Source of the DNA: JAVBOW01 sp031549495
GTDB lineage: Bacteria > Bacteroidota > Bacteroidia > Bacteroidales > Rikenellaceae
Assembly: GCA_031549495.1 (NCBI GenBank)
Contig: JAVBPS010000018.1
Location: forward strand, 1 to 51,516
Length of the DNA: 51,516 nucleotides
Direction: 5' to 3'
Below the pieces are notes generated by a model. The model was not told the origin of the DNA, did not search any database, and was given only the letters and a program-made list of their open reading frames with translations. The position numbers and the translations under genes were made by a program. Shown piece after piece: positions 23,205-30,315 of the stretch (position 1 is the stretch's first letter; the number at the start of each line of letters is the position of its first letter).

Positions 23205-24933
23205 CCCCGAGCAGGCGGCCTCCCTGGGCTACTCCCTGCAACTCTCGCCAGTGCTTGCCAACCTGCTGATCCAACGGGGGATATACACCCCCGGGGAGGC
23301 ACGCCGGTTCTTCAATCCGCGTCTGGAGGATCTTCACGATCCCTTCCTGATGAAGGATATGGACAAGGCGGTGGACCGGGTCACACGGGCGGTGAGCGAG
23401 GGCGAACAGATCATGGTCTACGGCGATTACGACGTGGACGGCACGACGGCGGTGGCGCTGGTTTACGCGTTCCTGCGCCGCCAGGGGCACAAAGGGCTGC
23501 GTTTTTACATCCCCGACCGCTACACCGAGGGGTACGGCGTGTCGATCAAGGCGATCGACTATGCCGCCGCCAAGGGCATCACGCTGATCATCACGCTCGA
23601 CTGCGGCATCAAGGCTATGGAAAAAGTGGCCTACGCCAAGAAGAAAGGGATCGACTTCATCATCTGCGACCATCACCTGCCGGGCGACACGATTCCCGAT
23701 GCGGTGGCCGTGCTGGATGCCAAACGCGAGGATTGTACCTATCCGTTTCCGGAGCTTTCGGGCTGCGGGGTGGGTTTCAAATTGGTGCAGGCTTATTGCC
23801 AGCGCCATAAGATCCCCTTCGAGGAGGTGGAGCGGCTGCTGGACCTGGTGGTGGTGAGCATCGCCTCGGACATCGTGCCGCTGTCGGACGAGAACCGGAT
23901 CATGGCCTACTACGGCCTCAGGCGCCTCAACGAAAAACCGTCGAAAGGCCTGCTCTCGATCATCAAGATCTGCGGCCTGGAGAACCACCAGATCACCATC
24001 GACGACATCGTCTTCAAGATCGGCCCGCGCATCAACGCCGCGGGGCGCATGGCCGTCGACGCGGACGACGAGAACGCCGCCCCTTCCGGAGGGCACTCGG
24101 CCGTCAACCTGCTGGTCGAGCTGGACGAAACACTGGCTGAAGGGTTCGGCTCGCAGATCGACACCTTCAACCAGGACCGCAAAAATATCGACCGCACGAT
24201 CACCCAGCAGGCCCACGACTACATCGAGAGCCATCCCGAGCTCAAAGCGCTCAAAAGCACGGTGATCTACAATCCCGAGTGGATGAAGGGGATCGTGGGG
24301 ATCGTCGCCTCGCGCCTGATCGAGACCTACTACCGGCCCACGGTGGTGCTCACGATGAGCAACGGGTTCGCCACGGGGTCCGCGCGCAGCGTGCCCGGGT
24401 TCGACCTTTACCAGGCCGTCGAGTCGTGCGCCGACATCCTCGAAAATTTCGGGGGGCACATGTATGCCGCGGGGCTGACGATGAAGCCCGAGCGGGTACC
24501 GGAGTTCACCCGCCGCTTCCATGAGTATGTGGAAAAACATATCGACCCGCAGATGCTGATCCCGCAGGTGGAGATCGATGCGCCGCTGCTGTTCAGCGAC
24601 ATCACACCCGAGTTCCGCCGCGCGCTGTGCGGTTTCCAGCCCTTCGGGCCGGGCAACACCGCTCCCGTTTTCGTGACGCGCAGCGTGAGCAACCGCGGCG
24701 ACGCGAAACTGGTTGGCGCCGAGTTGGAACACCTGCGCATGGACCTCACGCAGCGCGAGAAGCCCAACACGTCGATCGCCGCCATCGCGTTCCAGCAGCC
24801 GACCCATTACGAATGGATCCGCGGGGGGCACCCGATCGACGTTTGCTACTCGATCGTCGAGAACCATTACCGGGGGACGGTCACTCCTCAACTGCGGATC
24901 AAGGATATAAAAATTATTCTGCCAGAGAAATAA
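23164..24933 (+). CDS. recJ: Single-stranded-DNA-specific exonuclease RecJ
   Basis: 589 residues, close to the usual bacterial length. DHH phosphoesterase motifs: D88, D90, D92 (YGDYDVDG), the DHH triad at D169-H171 (CDHHLPG), and a DHHA1 part with GGHMYAAGLTM around 430-440. RecJ degrades 5' single-stranded DNA in recombination and repair. It overlaps the end of lipB by 41 bp in another frame, which implies translational coupling. A palindrome follows the stop directly. Confidence 0.93.
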   Translation: MAIAKRWVLKPQADPEQAASLGYSLQLSPVLANLLIQRGIYTPGEARRFFNPRLEDLHDPFLMKDMDKAVDRVTRAVSEGEQIMVYGDYDVDGTTAVALVYAFLRRQGHKGLRFYIPDRYTEGYGVSIKAIDYAAAKGITLIITLDCGIKAMEKVAYAKKKGIDFIICDHHLPGDTIPDAVAVLDAKREDCTYPFPELSGCGVGFKLVQAYCQRHKIPFEEVERLLDLVVVSIASDIVPLSDENRIMAYYGLRRLNEKPSKGLLSIIKICGLENHQITIDDIVFKIGPRINAAGRMAVDADDENAAPSGGHSAVNLLVELDETLAEGFGSQIDTFNQDRKNIDRTITQQAHDYIESHPELKALKSTVIYNPEWMKGIVGIVASRLIETYYRPTVVLTMSNGFATGSARSVPGFDLYQAVESCADILENFGGHMYAAGLTMKPERVPEFTRRFHEYVEKHIDPQMLIPQVEIDAPLLFSDITPEFRRALCGFQPFGPGNTAPVFVTRSVSNRGDAKLVGAELEHLRMDLTQREKPNTSIAAIAFQQPTHYEWIRGGHPIDVCYSIVENHYRGTVTPQLRIKDIKIILPEK

Positions 24934-24940
24934 ACACTCT

Positions 24941-25028
24941 TTGTCATTCTGAGCGAAGCGAAGAATCTTGGTCAGGCTGTTTAGAAAACAGTTCCGACCA
25001 AGATTCTTCGCTTCGCTCTGAATGACAA
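24941..25028. repeat. Two-arm palindrome between convergent recJ and aminotransferase genes
   Basis: Arms built on GCGAAGC flanked by ATTCT/AGAAT, extended by CTTGGTC/GACCAAG and a short loop. The right end reads CTGAATGACAA and the left TTGTCATTCT, so the outermost pairs carry one difference. It starts 8 bp after recJ and ends 3 bp before the other gene's stop, so it fills the convergent gap. Confidence 0.9.
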
Positions 25029-25030
25029 GC

Positions 25031-26218
25031 CTATAATGTATCGAGCACGTGCAGGATGATCGTCGAAGTTTCGCGGATTTCTTCTTCCGTGATGGTCAGC
25101 GGCGGGGAGATGCGGAAGGCGGTGTCGCAGAAGAGGAACCAGTCGCTCATGATCCCGTTTTCGATCAGTCCGGCCATCGTTTTATAGAGTTTTTCGCTTT
25201 CGCCCAACTCCACGGCCATCAGCAGGCCTGAACGGCGGATTTCCCGCACAGCCCGGTGGGGCGTGAGCAGCGTTTCGTAGAGTGCGCCTTTGGTTTCGAC
25301 ATCATCTAACAGTCTCTCATCGAGGATGTATTCGAGGGCGGCGAGCCCGGCGGCGCAGCATACCGGGTGCCCCCCGAAGGTGGTGATATGACCGAGGGCG
25401 GGATTTTCCGAAAGCACGGCCATGATCTGGCGCGAGGAGATGAATGCCCCCAGGGGCATGCCCCCGCCGAGCGCTTTGGCCAGGCAGAGGATGTCGGGCA
25501 CCACGCCGTAGCGTTGCAGGGCGAAGAGCGTTCCGGTGCGGCCCATGCCGGTCTGTATCTCGTCGAAGATGAGCAGCGCACCCACGGCCGTGCAGCGGCG
25601 GCGCAGCGCTTGCAGGAAGCCAACTTCGGGCAGGCGTATCCCCGCCTCGCCCTGCACGGGCTCGACGATCACGCAGGCGGTCTGGCCGGTGATCTTTTCT
25701 AAATCTTCGAGGTTATTGAATTCCAGGTGGGTTACATCGGGCAACAGCGGGCCGTAGCCTTGTTTGAATTCCTCGCCGCCCATGACGCTCATCGCGCCCT
25801 GCGTGGAGCCGTGGTAGGCGTTGCGGAAGGAGACCAGACCCGTGCGGCCGGTGTAGCGTTTGGCGAGTTTCAGCGCCCCCTCGACCGCCTCGGCGCCCGA
25901 GTTGACGAAATAGACCGATTCCAGCGGGCCGGGCAGCAGTTCGGCCAGCCGCGCGGCATATTGCACCTGGGGCGAGAGCACCAGTTCGCCGTAGACCATC
26001 AGGTGCATGTAACGCCCGGCCTGCTGTGTGACGGCCTCCACCACGCGCGGGTTGGCGTGGCCCACGTTGCTTACGGAGACGCCGGAGACCAGGTCGAAAT
26101 AGCGTTTCCCCTCGGGGGAGTAAAAGCAGACGCCCTCGGCCCGCTCGGCGCCGACCAGCAGGGGTGCGGGCGAGGTTTGGGCGAGGTGTTCGAGGAATTG
26201 CTGGCGGAGGGTTTTCAT
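25031..26218 (-). CDS. Class III PLP-dependent aminotransferase (acetylornithine/ornithine type)
   Basis: 395 residues. NSGAEAVEGALKLAK (107-120), FDEIQTGMGRTG (D219 binds the PLP pyridine) and CLAKALGGGMPLG with the Schiff-base lysine K248 are the class III landmarks. Family members transfer amino groups from acetylornithine, ornithine, GABA or related omega-amines to 2-oxoglutarate. No arginine or other amino-acid pathway gene is adjacent, so the substrate is open. It stands alone between two palindromes. Confidence 0.85.
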   Translation of the reverse strand: MKTLRQQFLEHLAQTSPAPLLVGAERAEGVCFYSPEGKRYFDLVSGVSVSNVGHANPRVVEAVTQQAGRYMHLMVYGELVLSPQVQYAARLAELLPGPLESVYFVNSGAEAVEGALKLAKRYTGRTGLVSFRNAYHGSTQGAMSVMGGEEFKQGYGPLLPDVTHLEFNNLEDLEKITGQTACVIVEPVQGEAGIRLPEVGFLQALRRRCTAVGALLIFDEIQTGMGRTGTLFALQRYGVVPDILCLAKALGGGMPLGAFISSRQIMAVLSENPALGHITTFGGHPVCCAAGLAALEYILDERLLDDVETKGALYETLLTPHRAVREIRRSGLLMAVELGESEKLYKTMAGLIENGIMSDWFLFCDTAFRISPPLTITEEEIRETSTIILHVLDTL

Positions 26219-26234
26219 GATACGTTATATTGTT

Positions 26235-26322
26235 TTGTCATTCAGAGCGAAGCGAAGAATCTTGGTCTGAATTGATCTGCCCACAGCCCGACCAAGATTC
26301 TTCGCTTCGCTCAGAATGACAA
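26235..26322. repeat. Two-arm palindrome between the aminotransferase and TrmH-like genes
   Basis: Arms on GCGAAGC with CTTGGTC/GACCAAG extension. The left arm reads ATTCAGAGC and the right end CTCAGAATG, so the two arms differ by one outer pair. It ends 9 bp before the stop of the following minus-strand methylase gene. Confidence 0.88.
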
Positions 26323-26330
26323 ACCAGGCT

Positions 26331-26993
26331 TTATTCTTTGAATTTTGCCAAAATGCGTTGCGAGTCGCGCACGGATTCCATGATCCAGCGGAAGACCAGA
26401 TCGGCCGTCTCGGTCTCGGAGAGTCGCCAGGGGGCGTCGCCGAAACGCAGGCGCGTGGAGAGCGTGTAGAGCAGGATCGCGGCCGAGGCCGAGACGTTCA
26501 GGCTCTCGACCATGCCGCACATCGGGATGGTCAGGTACTCGTCCGCGGCGGCCATTACCCCAGCGCTGATCCCGGCGTGCTCGGTGCCGAAGACCAGCGC
26601 GAAGGGGCCGCGGGCCACGTCGAACGTCTCGGGCGTGGTGTTCCCCTCGTGCGGGGTGGTGGCCACGATGCGGTAGCCTTGCGCGCGCAGGGCCGCGACG
26701 GCATCGTCCGTCGAGCGGTGGCGGCGCAGGTCGACCCATTTGTCGGTGCCGCGCACGATATTCACGTTGGGGTTGAATTTGCACGCTTCCTGGATCACGT
26801 GAATATCCTGGATGCCGAACGCCTCGCAGTTACGCACTAGGGCGCTGGCGTTCTGCGGGTGGAAGGTGTTCTCCATGCAGACGGTCATCCAGCGGGTGCG
26901 CATGGCGGCCGTACGGCGTAGCACCTGTACGCGCTCTTCGGTCATGAATTGCTCCATGTACGCGATGCGGGGCAACAGCCACTCTAAATTCAT
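26331..26993 (-). CDS. TrmH/SpoU-family RNA 2'-O-ribose methyltransferase
   Basis: 220 residues. SPOUT motifs in order: motif 1 NASALVRNCEAFG (about 48-60), motif 2 VFGTEHAGIS and motif 3 IPMCGMVESLNVSASAAILLY. Length and the N-terminal RTRWMTVCMENTFHPQN block resemble TrmH, which methylates G18 of tRNA. The SAM-binding knot region is complete. The start codon overlaps the stop of the upstream GNAT gene by 4 bp, so the two are one transcription unit. Confidence 0.88.
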   Translation of the reverse strand: MNLEWLLPRIAYMEQFMTEERVQVLRRTAAMRTRWMTVCMENTFHPQNASALVRNCEAFGIQDIHVIQEACKFNPNVNIVRGTDKWVDLRRHRSTDDAVAALRAQGYRIVATTPHEGNTTPETFDVARGPFALVFGTEHAGISAGVMAAADEYLTIPMCGMVESLNVSASAAILLYTLSTRLRFGDAPWRLSETETADLVFRWIMESVRDSQRILAKFKE

Positions 26994-27436
26994 AGCTCTT
27001 TTTTCAGGTAGACCATATCCCGAAGCAATACGCCCTCTTCGAAGATGGGATGGTCGTAGTTATTCTTAAAAAAATCCTCGACGCGGTGCGAGGGCAAAAA
27101 GCCGAGGCGGCGGTAGAACGTCAGTATAGAGGGGACTTCGCCCGTGCCGACGTAAATCGTGCGATACTGGCGCTTATAGTATCCGAAAACACATTCCACG
27201 AGTGCCCGGCCATACCCGATCCGGCGGGCGTCGGGGTAAACGGCGATGTTTTTCAGCTCGCACGACTCCCCGTCGCGCGGGGCGACCACGCATGCGCCCC
27301 TCACCACTCCCGCGTCGCGCAGCACGAACATATCGCCCGCGTCCAGGTAGCGGTCGATCATCGACTCCTGCTCGTCGCCGATCAGCAGCAGGTCGAGAAA
27401 ACGTTTTTTGTCTTGGGTTATGCGTTCGATGATCAT
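26990..27436 (-). CDS. GNAT-family N-acetyltransferase
   Basis: 148 residues from the ATG at 27436 (MIIERITQDKKRF); the frame extends upstream only as a shadow of the VOC gene. The acetyl-CoA loop reads YPDARRIGYGRALVE, the R-x-x-G-x-G/A motif of motif A, followed by the beta-5 YVGTGEVPSILTFYRRLGF typical of GNATs. The substrate is unknown. It lies 1 bp after the VOC gene and overlaps the TrmH-like gene. Confidence 0.83.
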   Translation of the reverse strand: MIIERITQDKKRFLDLLLIGDEQESMIDRYLDAGDMFVLRDAGVVRGACVVAPRDGESCELKNIAVYPDARRIGYGRALVECVFGYYKRQYRTIYVGTGEVPSILTFYRRLGFLPSHRVEDFFKNNYDHPIFEEGVLLRDMVYLKKEL

Positions 27437-27437
27437 G

Positions 27438-27860
27438 TCAATCTTGTTTTGTGAAGGGGCGGGCGGTGATCTCGATCCGGTTGCCATCGGGATCGAGGGC
27501 TTCGAATTCGTAGTAGCCGTCGCCGGTGGTGCGGGGGCCACGCAGGACCGTGATCCCATTCTCTTGAAATTCATGCGCCATCCGGTCGACCTCGCCGCAC
27601 GAGCCCGCATCGAAGGCGATGTGGGTGATTCCGGCACGGGGTTCCGGCAAGGGTTCCGGATGCCAACCTGTTTGTTCCGTCACGTCGGGACGCGTCATGA
27701 TCTCCAGGCGGGCTCCCCCGGCGAAGGTGATAAAATAGCTTTCCATCCCGGTCGCCCGGTTCGTGTATTTGTCATTGGCCATCCCGCCGAGGCGGAGGAC
27801 GTAAAAGTCCTTCAACTCCTCCAGCCTGCGGGTCCATATGGCTACGTGTTCGAGTTTCAT
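27438..27860 (-). CDS. VOC-family (glyoxalase/dioxygenase fold) protein
   Basis: 140 residues. Two beta-alpha-beta-beta-beta modules with metal-ligand positions at H6 (LEHVAIW), E around 54 (ARLEIMT), H around 78 (GITHIAFDA) and E around 125 (FEALDPDGNRIEIT). The family includes glyoxalases and resistance proteins. It is the middle of a compact minus-strand run (membrane protein, VOC, GNAT, TrmH). Precise reaction unknown. Confidence 0.82.
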   Translation of the reverse strand: MKLEHVAIWTRRLEELKDFYVLRLGGMANDKYTNRATGMESYFITFAGGARLEIMTRPDVTEQTGWHPEPLPEPRAGITHIAFDAGSCGEVDRMAHEFQENGITVLRGPRTTGDGYYEFEALDPDGNRIEITARPFTKQD

Positions 27861-28369
27861 TTTTTTCGGTTTCGTTCGATGAAATTCACAATCGTGCGGC
27901 TGCCACTCATCAGCAGGTAACCCCCGAGCAGTTGCACGGCGTAATAGATCGTCCAGCCGACGGTTTGGGGATCTTGAGGGATATGAAACCGCTGGGCATT
28001 GACGAGCTGATAAACATGATAGGACAAGTACGGGAGCGCCAGCATCAGCATCACTCCCCCTATGACGATCACCGCGATGCGCAAGATGTCCGAACGATGG
28101 ATGTGGAAATCGAACTTTTCTTCCGTGAATCCCCGATCGAGCCGGAGTTTATCAATGATCCAGTCGGTACGGAAAATGAGAAGCCAGATGATCCATAAAA
28201 ACAAAGCCGTCACTGTTGTCGCTACCGTGACGATGATGATGGCACCGGAACTATCCCAGAAGGGTTCTATCCACACGCCTGCAAACTGAGCCGCCACTTT
28301 CACGGCATCGAATAGGAAATAGACCCCAAATAATTTAAGGATGATCGAAAAAAGGCTTCTGGGTGTCAT
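27857..28369 (-). CDS. Small membrane protein of unknown function
   Basis: 170 residues with four hydrophobic helices, at about 8-28, 42-66, 95-118 and 137-155, and a short charged loop (RTDWIIDKLRLDRGFTEEKF) between helices 2 and 3. No family recognised. The composition is less GC-rich than the neighbours. It overlaps the VOC gene start by 4 bp, so it heads the minus-strand run. The 226-bp gap upstream is occupied by the twin-hairpin repeat module. Confidence 0.7.
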   Translation of the reverse strand: MTPRSLFSIILKLFGVYFLFDAVKVAAQFAGVWIEPFWDSSGAIIIVTVATTVTALFLWIIWLLIFRTDWIIDKLRLDRGFTEEKFDFHIHRSDILRIAVIVIGGVMLMLALPYLSYHVYQLVNAQRFHIPQDPQTVGWTIYYAVQLLGGYLLMSGSRTIVNFIERNRKK

Positions 28370-28394
28370 GGCAAAATATTTTATCGTTTAGTGC

Positions 28395-28600
28395 AAACAG
28401 TGCGTTGGCCTGGCGCACCCTCCTTTGTTGTTAACGAACGAAAAGAGACTCGTTCGTTTTCCTCCTTGTCGCTCGGCATAACCCAAACAAAAAGACGTTT
28501 GGCTTCTGCTCTCACTGACTGCGTCGGTTACCAAAGAGGGGCAGAGGAGAATATACCAGCGCAGCGGAATCAAGTATCGAAATGATGCATCCGCATCATT
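28395..28600 (+). repeat. Twin-hairpin repeat module, free-standing copy
   Basis: Non-coding gap between two minus-strand genes. Hairpin 1: AACGAACG (28433-28440) / CGTTCGTT (28451-28458), loop AAAAGAGACT. Hairpin 2: CCAAAC (28483-28488) / GTTTGG (28497-28502), loop AAAAAGAC. The block up to about 28530 is closely similar to 43720-43815, inside the long element at 43.7 kb, with compensatory changes in both stems. A spurious reading frame crosses it. Confidence 0.72.
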
Positions 28601-29534
28601 TTCGGTACTTATCATCCTGTTCCATGATTTTCAAATAACTCTCGTAGCGGTTGGGGCTGATCTCGCCCGCTTCCAAAGCGGCGATCACGGCGCAACCCGG
28701 TTCATGGACATGGGTGCAGTTGTAGTATTGGCACTCGGCCCCGGTGCGGAGCATTTCCGGGAAATAGTGGTACAATTCCGCCGGGTCGATCTCGATCAGC
28801 CCGAAGCCCTTGATCCCCGGGGTGTCGATCAGCCGGCCGCCGCCGGGCAGGGGGTAGACGGTCGAGAAGGTGGTCGTGTGGCGGCCTTTATGGTGCGCTT
28901 CGGAGACCTCGGCGATGGCGACCTCGGCACCCGGCACCAAGGTTTTCAGCAGGGTCGACTTGCCCACGCCCGAGTTGCCGGAAATGAGGGTCGTCTTGCC
29001 GCGCAGCCTCTCTGTGAGCTCCGTAAGTCCCTCGCCCGTGAGCGAAGATATTTCCACTGTCGGGTAGCCCGCCGAGGCGTAAGTCTGCCGGAATTCCTCG
29101 ACCGCCTCGGGCACCGCCTGCACCATGTCGGCCTTGCCCAGCGCGATCAGGGCCGGGACATGGTACGCCTCGCACGTGACCAGGAACCGGTCAATGAATT
29201 CGTAACTCGTGGCGGGGGAAAACAGGGTCGCCAGCAGCAACGCCTGATCCACGTTGGCCGCGATGATGTGCGACTCGCGCGAGAGGTTCGGCGAGCGGCG
29301 GATGATGTAGTTCGTGCGGGGCAGGATTTCGGTGATGACCGCCTCGCCCGAGGGGTCCACCTCGTATTCCACCCTATCGCCCACCACCACGGGGCTCGTG
29401 GAGCGCGATCCGCGCAGGCGCAGCTTGCCCCGGATGCGGCAGCCGACAAGCTCGCCCGTCTGCTCGTCGCAGACCGTGGTCAGGCTACCCGTTGTTCGGA
29501 AAACGGTCGCGGGCCTCTTCGATCTGCTGTTCAT
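28596..29534 (-). CDS. rsgA: Ribosome small subunit-dependent GTPase A
   Basis: 312 residues. A circularly permuted GTPase that checks late 30S assembly: N-terminal OB fold (about 15-85), then the G4-like ALGKADM (130-136; N-K-x-D is changed to G-K-x-D), the P-loop GNSGVGKS at 186-193, G3 DTPG at 237-240, and a zinc site C268, C273, H275, C281. The start overlaps cvpA by 50 bp. The GKAD change in G4 is unusual for guanine recognition. Confidence 0.92.
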   Translation of the reverse strand: MNSRSKRPATVFRTTGSLTTVCDEQTGELVGCRIRGKLRLRGSRSTSPVVVGDRVEYEVDPSGEAVITEILPRTNYIIRRSPNLSRESHIIAANVDQALLLATLFSPATSYEFIDRFLVTCEAYHVPALIALGKADMVQAVPEAVEEFRQTYASAGYPTVEISSLTGEGLTELTERLRGKTTLISGNSGVGKSTLLKTLVPGAEVAIAEVSEAHHKGRHTTTFSTVYPLPGGGRLIDTPGIKGFGLIEIDPAELYHYFPEMLRTGAECQYYNCTHVHEPGCAVIAALEAGEISPNRYESYLKIMEQDDKYRK

Positions 29535-30048
29535 CTACACGTTTATCATCCTGCCGGTGCCACTGGTCGATCTTATCCTTGGCCAGCTCCATGAACGGGA
29601 AGGCGTAGGAAGTGAGTTTGACCATCGGGCGGTAGAGCATCGAATTGTCGAGCGTTTTTTCGGCGACGATCTCTTTTTTGTTGTTCAGCCATTGGAAGCA
29701 GCAGAGCGCGACGCTCACGATCAGGCCCACTTTCAGCAGCGAGAGCAGCGCCCCGCCCAGTTGATCCACGATGCCCAGGCCTGCGGCGTTGAACGCCCCG
29801 CTGATCGTGCGCGCGACGATCACCACCAGGATCAGGGCCGTACCCGCGATGGCCACGTAGGTGATCGCCACCCCCACCGGGTTGGTGACGTTCATCCATT
29901 CGAGCAGCGAAGAGCCCAGGAAATAGGTCAGGGCGATACCGACCACCAGGCCCGCGATAACGCCCACCTGGATGATGATCCCGTTGCGCCATCCGCTGTA
30001 AAGCGCCCAAAGCAGGGGGAGGATGATTACAATGTCTATCCAATTCAT
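29485..30048 (-). CDS. CvpA-family inner-membrane protein
   Basis: 187 residues from the ATG at 30048 (MNWIDIVIILPLLW); the frame upstream runs into the MITE-like repeat. Four hydrophobic helices and the GWRNGIIIQVG block are typical of CvpA, needed for colicin V production in E. coli and linked to envelope stress. The C-terminal tail is charged. Its last 50 bp overlap rsgA, so the pair is co-expressed. Confidence 0.85.
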   Translation of the reverse strand: MNWIDIVIILPLLWALYSGWRNGIIIQVGVIAGLVVGIALTYFLGSSLLEWMNVTNPVGVAITYVAIAGTALILVVIVARTISGAFNAAGLGIVDQLGGALLSLLKVGLIVSVALCCFQWLNNKKEIVAEKTLDNSMLYRPMVKLTSYAFPFMELAKDKIDQWHRQDDKRVDEQQIEEARDRFPNNG

Positions 30049-30069
30049 ATGCTTAGAGGTTTTGGGTTG

Positions 30070-30176
30070 GCTGCGCATATAGCACGGCATCTTTCGTCCA
30101 TCCCTCGACTTTTGATGTCGACGTACGTAAAAAAAGATCTCACGATGAACAAAATATGCCGCACTCTATGCACAGC
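30070..30176. repeat. MITE-like imperfect palindrome, copy 2
   Basis: Same termini as the copy at 20091-20212 (GCTGCGCATATAG and CTCTATGCACAGC). The descending side of the apical hairpin is lost, giving 107 bp. Similarity continues to the right as GTTCGGACGGCTGATACGCT, also seen inverted near 322-343. It lies 22 bp upstream of the cvpA start, as copy 1 lies upstream of the U32 gene. Confidence 0.78.
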
Positions 30177-30288
30177 GAAAGTTCGGACGGCTGATACGCT
30201 AATGGGCGATCGCTCTTCGCAAACTTGCTTTTCAGACCGATCCGATTCATTCAATGGCCGAAATATAGGCAATAATTTGCATTTTTGC

Positions 30289-30296
30289 TAACTTTG
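30289..30296 (+). promoter_or_regulatory. Possible -7 box for the GH2-like gene
   Basis: TAACTTTG fits TAnnTTTG and lies 19 bp before the ATG at 30316. No -33 TTTG at the usual spacing. Confidence 0.35.
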
Positions 30297-30315
30297 CCTT
30301 GTTATTTCGGATATT

